Part shown: piece by piece, positions 27,021 through 36,569 of the stretch | How the letters are laid out: each line of letters begins with the position of its first letter | How positions within the stretch are numbered: the stretch's first letter is position 1 | DNA from: Acinetobacter zhairuonensis | GTDB taxonomy: Bacteria > Pseudomonadota > Gammaproteobacteria > Pseudomonadales > Moraxellaceae | Direction of reading: 5' to 3' | Length of the DNA: 64,000 nucleotides | Assembly: GCF_022601715.1 (NCBI RefSeq) | Contig: NZ_JAKVIM010000010.1 | Span: forward strand, 62,001-126,000 | The notes under the pieces: generated by a model | What the model was told of the DNA's origin: nothing | Database searches by the model: none | Seen by the model: the letters and a program-made list of their open reading frames with translations, nothing else | Made by a program: the position numbers and the translations under genes

Positions 27021-29627
27021 TCAAATACTCAGCATACTATTTAAAGTTTCTACCACATTCTTAGATTTCACTTGTGGTTTTAACGCTTCTAAAGATGCCA
27101 ATACACTTGAGCGCTGTGGTTCAGCCAAGGTATACCAACGCGACAATACTTGTAATAAACGTGAACCCAGAATTGGATTTTTCTCGTCTAAATACTTTGC
27201 CAACTCGACAAAATGCTGAACCCCAAAACCCCATGTATTCACAGGATTGTTACTTAATCCACCACTGACTGCACGAATACGATTAGGAGTCCCTAAATCA
27301 TAATCAGGATGATTGAGCAAGATTTGAATACTCTCTGCAGTCGCCTCTGGATGAGAAGCTTGTACGGTAAACCATTGGTCTAGAGAAAGGGCTTCATCTT
27401 TAAAACGATCATAAAAATCATCTAAAATATCTTGTGCCTGCGGCGCATCATTCCACACCAATACACGCAGCGCACCTAAACGCTCAGACATATTCCCCGT
27501 TGTCATATATTGTGTATGAGCCAGACTAAAGGCATCAGCATCGCCTTGACGAGCCAACATCATCAGCATGATATTTTTCAGGGCACGCACACCCATCGCC
27601 TGAGAAAATTCTTTCTGTAAATCAGGATCTAACGCTAAGTAAGTTTCTTTACAGAAGTCACCTAAAGCGTGTGCCAGCGTATTCAGTAATGTATTACGCT
27701 TTTCTTGGATGAGCGCAGGATTATAGTTTTCATCAATACGGCTGCCCAGATAACCTTCACTTGGTACATCAAATAGACGTGAAGCTAGTAATGGATCTTT
27801 TTCCACTAGAGCTGGTAAAGTATTTTTGATCGCTTGTACATAAGTCGCGGCATCATGATCATTCAGTAACACACGTTCCAATAAAGTCTGTGTTGCCTGC
27901 CATTGGTTAAAGCCGTTGGTTTCATACTGAATTAAGAATGCCAATTCCTCATCAGAATAATTAAAGTCCAAGTTCACAGGCGCAGAGAAATTACGCAGCA
28001 ATGACACCACAGGTTTCGTAGTCACACCTGTAAATACAATGCTGGCTTGATCTTGGTCAAACAGATACACGCCATCTTTGACACCATTTTCAAACAGGAC
28101 TTCCGATTGCAAGCTATATTGCTCACCTGTCTCGGCATTGAACAAAGCCAATGCCACAGGAATAGGTACAGCCTTTAAGTTTGGATATTTGGCGTGTGCT
28201 TTCAAGCTTTGCTTAAAACTCAACCGATAGGTTTGTGCGGTAGCATCATATTCACCCTCCGCTTCGAGCTTTGGCGTTCCAGGTTGGTTGTACCACGTCA
28301 GGAAGTTAGATAAATCTACGCCTGAACCAGCGGTCAAAGCTGCAACCCAATCTTCCACTGTAACGGCTTGCCCATCATGACGACGGAAGTATTCATCAGT
28401 CCCTTTACGGAATTTTTCTTTACCCAATAGCGTCGACATCATGCGGTTAATTTCCGCACCTTTCTCATACACCGTAGCTGTGTAAAAGTTATTAATCTCC
28501 ACAAAATGGTCAGGACGTGGTGGATGTGACAACGGACCTGAATCTTCTGGGAATTGATGGGCTTTTAATACCGCTACATCATCAATACGCTGTACAGCGG
28601 CAGATTGTAAATCTTCAGAGAAGGATTGATCACGAAATACGGTCAACCCTTCCTTCAAACATAATTGGAACCAGTCACGACAGGTAATACGGTTACCTGT
28701 CCAGTTATGGAAATATTCATGCGCAATCACCGACTGTACGCGCATAATTGCCGCATCCGTGGTGTATTCTTCATCTGCAAGCACACAAGACGTATTAAAG
28801 ATATTTAAACCTTTATTCTCCATAGCACCCATATTGAACTGGCTGACCGCCACAATCATATAGTTATCTAGATCATAAGGGCGACCATAATGCTCTTCAT
28901 CCCAACGCATAGAATGCTTTAAGGCTTCCATTGCGATATGGCATTTTGGAATGTCTTTCTCAATTGCATAAATTTCTAAAGCAACATCACGACCTTCAGA
29001 AGTCGTGTAACGATCCTTCAGAACTGCTAAATCACCGATCACACAAGCGAATAGATAGCTTGGCTTTTTGGTCGGATCTTGCCAAATTGCAAAGTGACGG
29101 TTATCGCCAACTTCACCTGTTTCTAACAAGTTACCATTGGCTAAAAGCACAGGATATTTTTTATCGGCTTCAACACGTGTGGTAAACACAGCCAAAACAT
29201 CGGGACGGTCTGGGTAGAAGGTAATTTTACGGAAACCTTCTGGTTCATTTTGCGTAACAAACAAATCCCCTGCTTGATACAAACCTTCCAACATGGTGTT
29301 CGATTCAGGATGGATCACCACTGAAGTTTCTAAAATAACTTCATTTGGTGCATTGTGGATCACTAATTGCTCAGTATCTAATGTATAGTCACTTTCACCC
29401 AGTAATTGACCGTTCACCCGAACAGACTTAAGTTCGAGATCACGCCCCAATAATACCAAATCACCTTCAGTCTGACGTTTCATGACCAGTTTGGCATCTA
29501 CATTGGTGTGATCTGTATACACCTGAATATCCAAATTGATTGAATCTACAAGAAAGACGGGCTTTTGATAGTCTTTTAAATACACTGTCTGGTCTGCTTC
29601 AACCACTGGATTTGCCGCAATGTTCAT
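27021..29627 (-). CDS. pepN: Aminopeptidase N (M1 family)
   Basis: Cytoplasmic zinc metalloprotease of about 868 aa that removes N-terminal residues in late protein turnover. Motifs are the substrate-recognition GAMEN box (MGAMENKGLNIFN) and the zinc site VIAHEYFHNWTGNRI (HExxH), with the distant Glu in CLKEGLTVFRDQ. An in-frame GTG at 29672 would add 15 residues, but ATG 29627 (MNIAANP) has AGGA six bases upstream and gives the usual family N-terminus, so I choose it. Confidence 0.95.
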   Translation of the reverse strand: MNIAANPVVEADQTVYLKDYQKPVFLVDSINLDIQVYTDHTNVDAKLVMKRQTEGDLVLLGRDLELKSVRVNGQLLGESDYTLDTEQLVIHNAPNEVILETSVVIHPESNTMLEGLYQAGDLFVTQNEPEGFRKITFYPDRPDVLAVFTTRVEADKKYPVLLANGNLLETGEVGDNRHFAIWQDPTKKPSYLFACVIGDLAVLKDRYTTSEGRDVALEIYAIEKDIPKCHIAMEALKHSMRWDEEHYGRPYDLDNYMIVAVSQFNMGAMENKGLNIFNTSCVLADEEYTTDAAIMRVQSVIAHEYFHNWTGNRITCRDWFQLCLKEGLTVFRDQSFSEDLQSAAVQRIDDVAVLKAHQFPEDSGPLSHPPRPDHFVEINNFYTATVYEKGAEINRMMSTLLGKEKFRKGTDEYFRRHDGQAVTVEDWVAALTAGSGVDLSNFLTWYNQPGTPKLEAEGEYDATAQTYRLSFKQSLKAHAKYPNLKAVPIPVALALFNAETGEQYSLQSEVLFENGVKDGVYLFDQDQASIVFTGVTTKPVVSLLRNFSAPVNLDFNYSDEELAFLIQYETNGFNQWQATQTLLERVLLNDHDAATYVQAIKNTLPALVEKDPLLASRLFDVPSEGYLGSRIDENYNPALIQEKRNTLLNTLAHALGDFCKETYLALDPDLQKEFSQAMGVRALKNIMLMMLARQGDADAFSLAHTQYMTTGNMSERLGALRVLVWNDAPQAQDILDDFYDRFKDEALSLDQWFTVQASHPEATAESIQILLNHPDYDLGTPNRIRAVSGGLSNNPVNTWGFGVQHFVELAKYLDEKNPILGSRLLQVLSRWYTLAEPQRSSVLASLEALKPQVKSKNVVETLNSMLSI

Positions 29628-29830
29628 ATCATTTCCTATTTGTCTTTTCAGCATGAATACCTCAACTGCCACATAGTGTTTACATCGGCAGCACTCAGCT
29701 TCTTTGCTTTTATTTATATTTCAATATGGGTGTTTATTTTCTGCATTTCAATCATATTTGCGCATAATTTTTAGGAGATGTATTTTATTTATACGCTTTT
29801 GTTCCTCCTCTATGAGTATGTCGGCTAAAG

Positions 29831-30274
29831 ATGAAAATACAACATATGTTTTACAGTATCGCACTCTCAGTTTTGTCATCGACTGCAATTGCCGCGCCAA
29901 CTATTCAGTCTTAGGAATGTCTAAAATCTGGCACACAGCATAATTTTGTTTTAGTCGCACCGTCTCACAATTCTCAAACCCTTCAATTGATGTACTACCC
30001 CTATTTCAAACCAGTCCGCATAAGTCTTATTAGAACTGTAAATTCAGAAATGGCAGAAGGTCGTCCATTTGAGCAGCATTTATTTTTTAATGAATTTAAT
30101 GGCAAACAAAAGACAGGACAATACGAAGTCATATTGCAAGGTGCTCGTATCTATGGTGTAACTTATACCGCCAAAGCATCAGGCCGAATCACCTCTTATC
30201 AAGATTATCTTTCCGATGTTGAAAAACAAAAGCTAAACCAGATTCTTATGCTAAAGAACATAGAATGCATTTGA
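29831..30274 (+). pseudogene. Secreted-protein gene interrupted by an in-frame amber stop at codon 28
   Basis: ATG 29831 opens MKIQHMFYSIALSVLSSTAIA, a clear signal peptide with an AxA cleavage site, then APTIQS and TAG at 29912-29914. The same frame continues without another stop to 30274, through ECLKSGTQHNFVLVAPSHNS and on to a 147-residue product. No frameshift is needed. This is best read as one gene killed by a single nonsense mutation, unless amber suppression or a base error is involved. No ribosome-binding site is strong at 29831, and TTG 29987 could only start a signal-less fragment. No known family was recognised. Confidence 0.7.
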
Positions 30275-30437
30275 TGAATACCACTTAAATAGACTTACAT
30301 TTCATTTTTCATCTGTAAGAAATTCTAATTTTTACGACTAAAATAGACAAACCGATTAGAATTTGTGCACGTTTTTTGCTTGTAGTTATATGTGCAAAGC
30401 GCACTATACAATCAGCAAAATAAAAACGAGGTGTAAG

Positions 30438-30701
30438 ATGAACATCAAAGAACAACTGGTTCGTGCTGCGAATATTAAAATCATGCAAACCCTAGATCAG
30501 GCAGGTATTGACCATAAGGTGATCGCTGCCTTTATGAGTTGTGAAGGCATTCCAGCTCAAGCACATGAGATAAGTACAATTTTAAATCAATACGATGCAT
30601 TAGGAAGCAAAAAACTGCCGTCAAAAAAAGTCAGAGCCTTGTTAACTGCTAAACAACTTGGTGAAGAGGATGAAAGCCTGCCTTGCCCAGCAGCATACTA
30701 A
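30438..30701 (+). CDS. Small hypothetical protein (87 aa)
   Basis: Begins MNIKEQLVRAANIKIMQTLD. ATG 30438 has GAGGTG at good spacing; upstream in-frame triplets lack this. The protein is mostly helical, charged and cytoplasmic, with a Cys near each end. No function recognised. It is followed by its own terminator, which supports it as a real gene. Confidence 0.7.
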   Translation: MNIKEQLVRAANIKIMQTLDQAGIDHKVIAAFMSCEGIPAQAHEISTILNQYDALGSKKLPSKKVRALLTAKQLGEEDESLPCPAAY

Positions 30702-30725
30702 GTTAAACTTAAAATTAATTTCCTT

Positions 30726-30752
30726 AGAGCTACATCTCGTAGCTCTTTTTTA
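30726..30752 (+). terminator. Terminator of the 87-aa protein gene
   Basis: AGAGCTAC (30726-30733) / GTAGCTCT (30739-30746), loop ATCTC, then T-run. Confidence 0.9.
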
Positions 30753-30873
30753 TTTTATCCAATTTAAAACCGTACAAAGCTTTGCAGAATTGCACAACAG
30801 TTGGGCACGGCACTGAAACTAAAGGGTGTATAATCACAAAGATAACTCTGTATTCTAATTGACGACCACCACT

Positions 30874-32031
30874 ATGCTGCTTCAAATTCTGCAAAAACAA
30901 CTAGATGAAAGCACAACCTGTCCTCTTTGTCAGGCAGCAATGTATTGGGTTGAAGCAGAACAATATGACCAAGATGTTCAATTTCATGAATGCAGTCATT
31001 GTGCGCACCGTGTCTTTCAAGATGATAAATACACCTGTCATTGCGAGCGTTGTGCTGCCAAGCGCAAAAAACTATTACAAGAAACGCGTCTACAAGAGCA
31101 GCGTAAATCTAAAAGTAAGGACGTGGTAGAACGAGAGTTGAGTCAACTCAGCTTCTTAAACAAACTGTTTTTATTGAGCATACTGGACAATCAGGTTCAG
31201 GAATATTCAGCGCACAAAGAATTTATTCATTGGGAAGCCATTAAATATCACCCTATTACTCCCAATTATTACTTTCAAAGTACCTTGCTTAAACAATTGC
31301 TACGAGACCAAGTTTTAATAGCCAAAGACTTTGCTGAGGAAGCACATGAATATTATATCAACGTTCGTTTAGAGGGATATACTGAACCGAGCTTGTTTAG
31401 TATTACCCAGCAACTAAGAAATTGGTTTTTTGAGAATCTACGACTCGGGATTCCATTTAAAGATGCTGAGGAAGTGAAAAACACGTTGTACTTGGTGCTC
31501 TATCAAGAAATCGTGCAGTTCATGCAGTTTTATTGCAAATCATGGGGCATTCAAATTGCAGGCAATCAAAGCTTTCAAACCTTTTGCTATCGTTTAATGG
31601 ATACCTTAGCAGTAGGGCAAATTTATTACCTCATTCAGACTGCCTTAGAATATCTGTATAAACAAAAAGCGCTTAAGCCGCGCAATGACAACTTTATCAA
31701 TACCAATCTGCTTAAGAAAACTCTGCAACAATATCGTGAACGCGCACTGGCAGAAAAATGGGAAACATCCACCCTTCCTCGTTTGCCTGGAATGCCACTG
31801 AGCAAAATGAGTGAAATCTTGTTTTTTAAGTTTCTTGGTTATGATGAGCGAATCTTCTTCCAGCCTGTTTGGCGTTCATGGAAAAAAATTGAACCGCGTT
31901 TAAATTTCTATTCAGTCAAACGCTGTATGTATTGTGGTTCTAACGACTTAGCTGTCGACTATGATGCTGAAGAATATGTTTCTTTATTCTGTCGACACTG
32001 TAAGCATCAGGACCACTATTTCACACGGTGA
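30874..32031 (+). CDS. Unknown protein with N- and C-terminal zinc ribbons
   Basis: The ~385-aa cytoplasmic protein has CPLC and CSHC near residues 17 and 41, then CHCERC, a mostly helical middle of about 250 residues, and at the C-terminus CMYCGSN followed by CRHC. The paired Cys motifs predict two or three zinc ribbons flanking an all-alpha core. No enzyme motif is visible. The start is uncertain: ATG 30874 and TTG 30859 both lack a good ribosome-binding site. Its stop TGA is followed at once by the thiM ATG (TGAATG), so the two are translationally coupled. Confidence 0.75.
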   Translation: MLLQILQKQLDESTTCPLCQAAMYWVEAEQYDQDVQFHECSHCAHRVFQDDKYTCHCERCAAKRKKLLQETRLQEQRKSKSKDVVERELSQLSFLNKLFLLSILDNQVQEYSAHKEFIHWEAIKYHPITPNYYFQSTLLKQLLRDQVLIAKDFAEEAHEYYINVRLEGYTEPSLFSITQQLRNWFFENLRLGIPFKDAEEVKNTLYLVLYQEIVQFMQFYCKSWGIQIAGNQSFQTFCYRLMDTLAVGQIYYLIQTALEYLYKQKALKPRNDNFINTNLLKKTLQQYRERALAEKWETSTLPRLPGMPLSKMSEILFFKFLGYDERIFFQPVWRSWKKIEPRLNFYSVKRCMYCGSNDLAVDYDAEEYVSLFCRHCKHQDHYFTR

Positions 32032-32913
32032 ATGGTGAACAATATGTCTACACAATCAAACTCTTCCACATTTGACCTTCAGGATGACTCAGTGGATCAA
32101 ACCGACCCTTTACTTCAGAAAATCATTGAAGCCCATACGCAACTGCGAGCGACTCAGCCACTGGTTCAATGTATCACCAATAGCGTTGCTGCAAATTATG
32201 TTGCCAATGTCTTACTCGCGTCAGGTGCTTCACCGGCTATGATCGATAACCCATTTGAGGCAGAAAGTTTTACTCGCATTAGTAGCGCACTCAGCATTAA
32301 CTTAGGCACTCCAACCACTGAACAGATGCAGGCGATGCAAATTTCTGCCCTGACTGCGCAGCAGGCTTCAGTACCTTGGGTACTTGATCCAGTCGGCTAT
32401 GGGGCTATTTTGGCATGGCGTAGTGAAATGACTGATGAACTCCTACAGTACCGTCCAACAGTCATTCGTGGCAATGCATCGGAAATGAGTGCTTTAGCGG
32501 GTAATCAAGTCGAAAGTAAAGGTGTAGACAGCACCCTAGATAGTGCTGAAGTGTATGTCCAAGCGTGGTCACTGCTAGAACATGCAGAATGTATTGCAAT
32601 TTCAGGTGAGTCAGATTTTATTTTGTCTAAAGAACTTGATTGCGTCATTCAAGTGAATGGTGGTTCGTATTTACAACCACGTGTTACTGCAACAGGCTGT
32701 GCTTTAGGGGCATTAATTGCCGCATATTGCGCAGTTACCTCTACTACGCTTGCGACACTGGCTGCACATGTGAACTTTGCAATTGCAGGTCAATTGGCAT
32801 ATCAAACCGCAAAAACTGTGGGTAGTTTTAATGTGGCATTTTTAGATGCACTAGATAGCCTCACGGCAGAACAAATCAGTGAATATGCAAATTTTAGTAT
32901 TGTTCACAGGTAA
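32032..32913 (+). CDS. thiM: Hydroxyethylthiazole kinase ThiM
   Basis: Salvage kinase that phosphorylates 4-methyl-5-(2-hydroxyethyl)thiazole for thiamine synthesis. VQCITNSVAANYVANVLLASGASPAM, then DPVGYGAI, IRGNASEMSALAG and the GTGCA-type nucleotide motif VTATGCALGALIAAY match the family. The N-terminus carries about 25 extra Ser/Asp-rich residues; ATG 32044 (MSTQSNSS) is an alternative start. No thiE or thiD gene adjoins, and no TPP riboswitch was seen upstream. Confidence 0.92.
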   Translation: MVNNMSTQSNSSTFDLQDDSVDQTDPLLQKIIEAHTQLRATQPLVQCITNSVAANYVANVLLASGASPAMIDNPFEAESFTRISSALSINLGTPTTEQMQAMQISALTAQQASVPWVLDPVGYGAILAWRSEMTDELLQYRPTVIRGNASEMSALAGNQVESKGVDSTLDSAEVYVQAWSLLEHAECIAISGESDFILSKELDCVIQVNGGSYLQPRVTATGCALGALIAAYCAVTSTTLATLAAHVNFAIAGQLAYQTAKTVGSFNVAFLDALDSLTAEQISEYANFSIVHR

Positions 32914-32920
32914 AAAATAC

Positions 32921-32949
32921 ATGTGAGCATAATTAGAATATGCTCACAT
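32921..32949. terminator. Hairpin between convergent thiM and acyltransferase-like gene
   Basis: ATGTGAGCATA (32921-32931) / TATGCTCACAT (32939-32949), a perfect 11-bp stem in a 39-bp convergent gap. T-runs are weak on both sides, so it probably works as a modest bidirectional terminator. Confidence 0.65.
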
Positions 32950-32952
32950 CTA

Positions 32953-33684
32953 TTAACTCGCTGCGCGTTCTATCGCATTTAATATCACGGCTTCGGTGAG
33001 CATTTTCGTATTGAGTTTACTTACACACATCATTCCCATACCGTCAAAGTAATCTGGCGTATGCTGCATAAAAAAATCGATATGCTGATTCGCCTGATCA
33101 TGAATATGAATCGACTCATCTAATGTTGTTTCAGGAATCACTCTTGGATGAACATAAATATCTTCACGACGTTTTTGTACATCAGGTTTGCGTACTGCAA
33201 TTAATTTAAGTACATCCAGATAGTCTTGTGGGGTTTCCACATCTGTTCTTGGATAAAAGTTTTGTGCACAAGAAGCAAGTAAGGCATAAGCTTTAGGTTG
33301 CATCATGGTCACTACAAACCATAATGGGATCAATGGATGTTTAATGCTGTGTTGTACAGCAACTTTAATTACTGAATTCACAGTTTTATTGCCACGTTGA
33401 TAATTCGGTAAGAATGACCCACGAGAATTCACTACAAAAATATTCTTATCTCGAATATTCAATTTCAAAATAGAAATACTGTTATAGCCAATTAAACGCA
33501 CACCATCAAAATATTCTACAACTTGTACTGATATCGCATCAGGATCATGCATAAAATCAAAAAGTTCTTGCTTACAAGTTTCAGGAAAAATGATGCGGTC
33601 AAAATCTAAAAGTTGTTCTAAATATTGGTTTTGATGTTCTGGTGCTAACTTTTTATAATCCGTTATTGTTTCTAAGATATTCAT
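32953..33684 (-). CDS. Unknown protein, possibly GNAT-fold acyltransferase
   Basis: About 243 aa from ATG 33684 (MNILETITDY). The ATG at 33732 would add 16 residues; neither has an ideal ribosome-binding site. A central beta-rich part with INIRDKNIF-like strands, VVNSRGSFLPNYQRGNKTVN and a helix/strand order of GNAT type suggests an acyltransferase fold. That is a resemblance only. There is no signal peptide or membrane helix. Confidence 0.65.
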   Translation of the reverse strand: MNILETITDYKKLAPEHQNQYLEQLLDFDRIIFPETCKQELFDFMHDPDAISVQVVEYFDGVRLIGYNSISILKLNIRDKNIFVVNSRGSFLPNYQRGNKTVNSVIKVAVQHSIKHPLIPLWFVVTMMQPKAYALLASCAQNFYPRTDVETPQDYLDVLKLIAVRKPDVQKRREDIYVHPRVIPETTLDESIHIHDQANQHIDFFMQHTPDYFDGMGMMCVSKLNTKMLTEAVILNAIERAAS

Positions 33685-33732
33685 AACTCCGCCCGAGTCG
33701 AATAGACCACATGATTGTAATACGACTTTCAT

Positions 33733-34208
33733 GTAGCTGACATCCCCTAAATTAGGTAATTAAAGCTATAACTTCACTAAAAAAGATGACTATTCATCTT
33801 TTAAATCAATAAATTACAGAATTATGTATTGAATGAAATCAATAAGATATAAGTAAAATGCAACTTTAAATTAATGAATAGAAATCCCAAAAATTTACAT
33901 AAAATAACCCATAAAATTTTTAAGTCTTTTTATCAATCATTTATCAGTTTTAGATCAATTTCACTGATTATTATACAAAGTCATACACACCAAGTCATAG
34001 AACGAACCAATAGCATCGTTAAGTCACCCTTCCCTAAAGATGCTATTGGCTCAATCATCACCTTTAACCCATTCGGTGATAACTTATATATTTAGTGTAA
34101 TCATAACCTTGCACAATTGTTTCCTTTATTTCAGCTTAATTTTCATAAAATCAGCATAAGAATGAAGTATATTTTCATTTTAAAGAAGATTCTTCTATGG
34201 AATGAATT
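33733..34208. promoter_or_regulatory. AT-rich leader upstream of the Lrp-type regulator with two hairpins
   Basis: No convincing gene. CCAATAGCATC (34007-34017) and GATGCTATTGG (34039-34049) form a perfect 11-bp stem with a 21-base loop. A second small stem ATCACC / GGTGAT follows around 34057-34080. They lie 130-200 bases upstream of the regulator's start and may be operator sites or leader structures. Confidence 0.45.
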
Positions 34209-34694
34209 TTGAACAGTACAGAATATATACTCGATAAAATTGATCGGAAGATTTTATCTGCTCTGCGCCATAATGGCAGATTGACCGTTGCGCAATTGGC
34301 AGATGAAGTCGGACTTTCTTCATCACCTTGCTGGACGCGACTCAAACGTTTAGAAACTTTAAAAATTATTGATGGCTACACAGCCAACATCAATCCTAAA
34401 GCGATTGGCATTAATGAGCTATTCTTTATTGAAATTACCCTTGAACGACATGATGATGAAATTCTGGAGCAGTTTAGCCAAACCCTAGCGGACATCCCTG
34501 AGGTGATAGAAGCACATTTGGTGACTGGAGACTATGATTATCTGGTCAAAGTGGCAGTGAAAAACTCTGAACACTATGAACGCTTTTTAAGAAAGAAGTT
34601 GTATTCAATTAAAGGAATTCGGCATACACGTTCTACATTTGCCCTACGCCCGCTCAAATCTGCGACTACGTCTGATTTAATGCTGATTGAATAA
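34209..34694 (+). CDS. Lrp/AsnC-family transcriptional regulator
   Basis: The winged HTH covers residues about 8-60 (LDKIDRKILSALRHNGRLTVAQLADEVGLS...), followed by the RAM ligand-binding domain (about 70-150) with VTGDYDYLVKVAV. Length 161 aa. The start appears to be TTG 34209: GGAA lies six bases upstream, an in-frame TGA closes the frame just before it, and ATG 34202 is in another frame. It lies 310 bases upstream of an anion permease in the same direction, behind a terminator. Confidence 0.9.
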   Translation: MNSTEYILDKIDRKILSALRHNGRLTVAQLADEVGLSSSPCWTRLKRLETLKIIDGYTANINPKAIGINELFFIEITLERHDDEILEQFSQTLADIPEVIEAHLVTGDYDYLVKVAVKNSEHYERFLRKKLYSIKGIRHTRSTFALRPLKSATTSDLMLIE

Positions 34695-34793
34695 TCAAAA
34701 AACTCTTTTACTGCATTTTATGCAAATGTATGTTTTAATACGCTCAGTATGAGATGAGCCTCTACAGTATGTGCCTTAGATGCATATACGACT

Positions 34794-34818
34794 AGCCCCT
34801 AACCATGGGGCTTTTTAT
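34794..34818 (+). terminator. Terminator of the Lrp-type regulator
   Basis: AGCCCC (34794-34799) / GGGGCT (34807-34812), 7-nt loop, then T5. Confidence 0.85.
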
Positions 34819-35005
34819 TGTCTGATTGAAACCATAATTTCATAATCACTGTATATAACTACTCATAAGAATGAATAAGTCGACCATTTACTCAGTTAGA
34901 TTAAAATCTATGTTTTATTAAGAATATGTTAAGCACACTAGACTTCGATATAATCACTGTTCATTATTAAATCACATAATAACTATACTTTTGGAGCACG
35001 CTTCA

Positions 35006-36463
35006 ATGGGGTTCAAACTCATACCAACTATAATTTCAGTATCGCTTACCCTTATTATTTGGTTCTTTATCCCAGTCCCACAAGATGTTTCTGCAAATGC
35101 TTGGCTTCTGTTTGCCATGTTTATCGGGGTGATCTCTGCGATTATTGGTAAAGCCATGCCAATTGGAGCTATTTCGATTATTGCGATTGCTTTAGTTGCA
35201 ATTACTCGTGTTACTGCCGATAACCCAAGTGATGCGATTAAAGATGCGTTAAGTGGTTTTGCCAATCCCCTGATCTGGTTGATAGGTATATCTATCATGA
35301 TTTCCAAAGGCTTACAGAAGACTGGATTAGGTGCACGCTTAGGCTATTTATTTATCGCGGTTTGGGGTAAAAGAACCATTGGTATTGGATACAGTCTCGC
35401 TTTATCTGAACTGATTCTTGCACCCGTTACCCCAAGTAACACGGCACGTGGTGGTGGAATTATCCATCCGATTGTGCGCTCTATTGCAACGAGTTTTGAC
35501 TCTGACCCTGAAAAAGGTACAGAAGGAAAAATTGGTAAATATTTGGCTTTGGTGAATTACCACTCCAACCCCATCACTTCGGCGATGTTTATTACCGCTA
35601 CCGCACCAAATCCTTTAGTTGTTGAGCTTGTTGCAAAAGCCACCAATAGCCAGATTCATCTGAGTTGGACGACATGGGCATTGGCTATGGTTTTACCCGG
35701 TATTGTGGCATTGGCTTTAATGCCGATTGCACTTTACTTGATGTACCCGCCTGAAATTAAAAAAACACCCAATGCAGCGCAGTTCGCCAAAGAGCGTTTA
35801 AAGGAAATGGGACCCATTACCTTACACGAAATGATTATGCTGGCTGTGTTTGGAATTTTACTGTTACTTTGGGCGGGCATTCCTGCAATGCTGTTGGGGG
35901 ATATGTGGACTTTAGATCCTACCACAACTGCATTTATTGGTTTATCTCTTTTATTACTGACTGGCGTTTTAACTTGGGATGATGTCTTAACTCAAAAAAG
36001 TGCATGGGATACTGTAACTTGGTTTGCAGCACTGGTGATGATGGCAACCTTTTTAAATAAGCTCGGCTTAATCGCTTGGTTTTCAGGTGTTTTACAAACG
36101 AGCATTGGACAGCTTGGCTTAACGTGGGTTCCAGCATCCATGCTTTTATTATTCGCTTATATGTACGCTCACTATATTTTTGCCAGTACTACTGCACATA
36201 TTACCGCGATGTTTTCAGCTTTCTACATTGCAGGTATTGCACTAGGTGCACCACCAATGTTCTTTGCACTGATTATGGCAGCAGCCTCTAGCATTATGAT
36301 GACACTAACCCATTATGCGACTGGTACTTCCCCTATTGTTTACGGCTCAGGTTATACAACGCTTGGTGAATGGTGGAAAGCAGGCTTCGCCATGAGCATT
36401 ATTAATATGATTATTTTTATAGTCTTAGGTGGAATTTGGTGGAAGATCTTGGGCTATTGGTAA
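35006..36463 (+). CDS. DASS-family dicarboxylate/anion permease
   Basis: The 485-aa inner-membrane transporter has about 11-12 helices. GFANPLIWLIGISIMISKGL, LAPVTPSNTARGGGIIHPIV (SNT ion/substrate motif) and the repeat-like TGTSPIVYGSGYTTLGEWW are typical of the 2-oxoglutarate/malate translocator branch (SodiTl/YflS-like). ATG 35006 has GGAG nine bases upstream and is preferred to TTG 34991. It has its own terminator. It could be under the Lrp-type regulator, which is inference. Confidence 0.9.
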   Translation: MGFKLIPTIISVSLTLIIWFFIPVPQDVSANAWLLFAMFIGVISAIIGKAMPIGAISIIAIALVAITRVTADNPSDAIKDALSGFANPLIWLIGISIMISKGLQKTGLGARLGYLFIAVWGKRTIGIGYSLALSELILAPVTPSNTARGGGIIHPIVRSIATSFDSDPEKGTEGKIGKYLALVNYHSNPITSAMFITATAPNPLVVELVAKATNSQIHLSWTTWALAMVLPGIVALALMPIALYLMYPPEIKKTPNAAQFAKERLKEMGPITLHEMIMLAVFGILLLLWAGIPAMLLGDMWTLDPTTTAFIGLSLLLLTGVLTWDDVLTQKSAWDTVTWFAALVMMATFLNKLGLIAWFSGVLQTSIGQLGLTWVPASMLLLFAYMYAHYIFASTTAHITAMFSAFYIAGIALGAPPMFFALIMAAASSIMMTLTHYATGTSPIVYGSGYTTLGEWWKAGFAMSIINMIIFIVLGGIWWKILGYW

Positions 36464-36477
36464 GATCCTTTAGTTTT

Positions 36478-36505
36478 AAAAAAGCCCTTGCTAAGGGGCT
36501 TTTTT
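36478..36505 (+). terminator. Terminator of the DASS permease
   Basis: AAAAAAGCCC (36478-36487) / GGGCTTTTTT (36496-36505), 8-nt loop. Confidence 0.88.
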
Positions 36506-36569
36506 AATGTCCGTGTTTTCAAGAGACTAAGCTCAACTCTATTTATTGGATATACACCAATCAGATTCA

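Noticed and set aside
29755..29785. TTTGCGCATAA resembling a XerC arm of chromosomal dif
   Set aside because: No XerD arm follows at 6-base spacing; a chance match in AT-rich DNA.
33874..34095. 73-codon frame in the Lrp leader
   Set aside because: Composition reflects AT-rich DNA, and the frame overlaps the inverted repeats.
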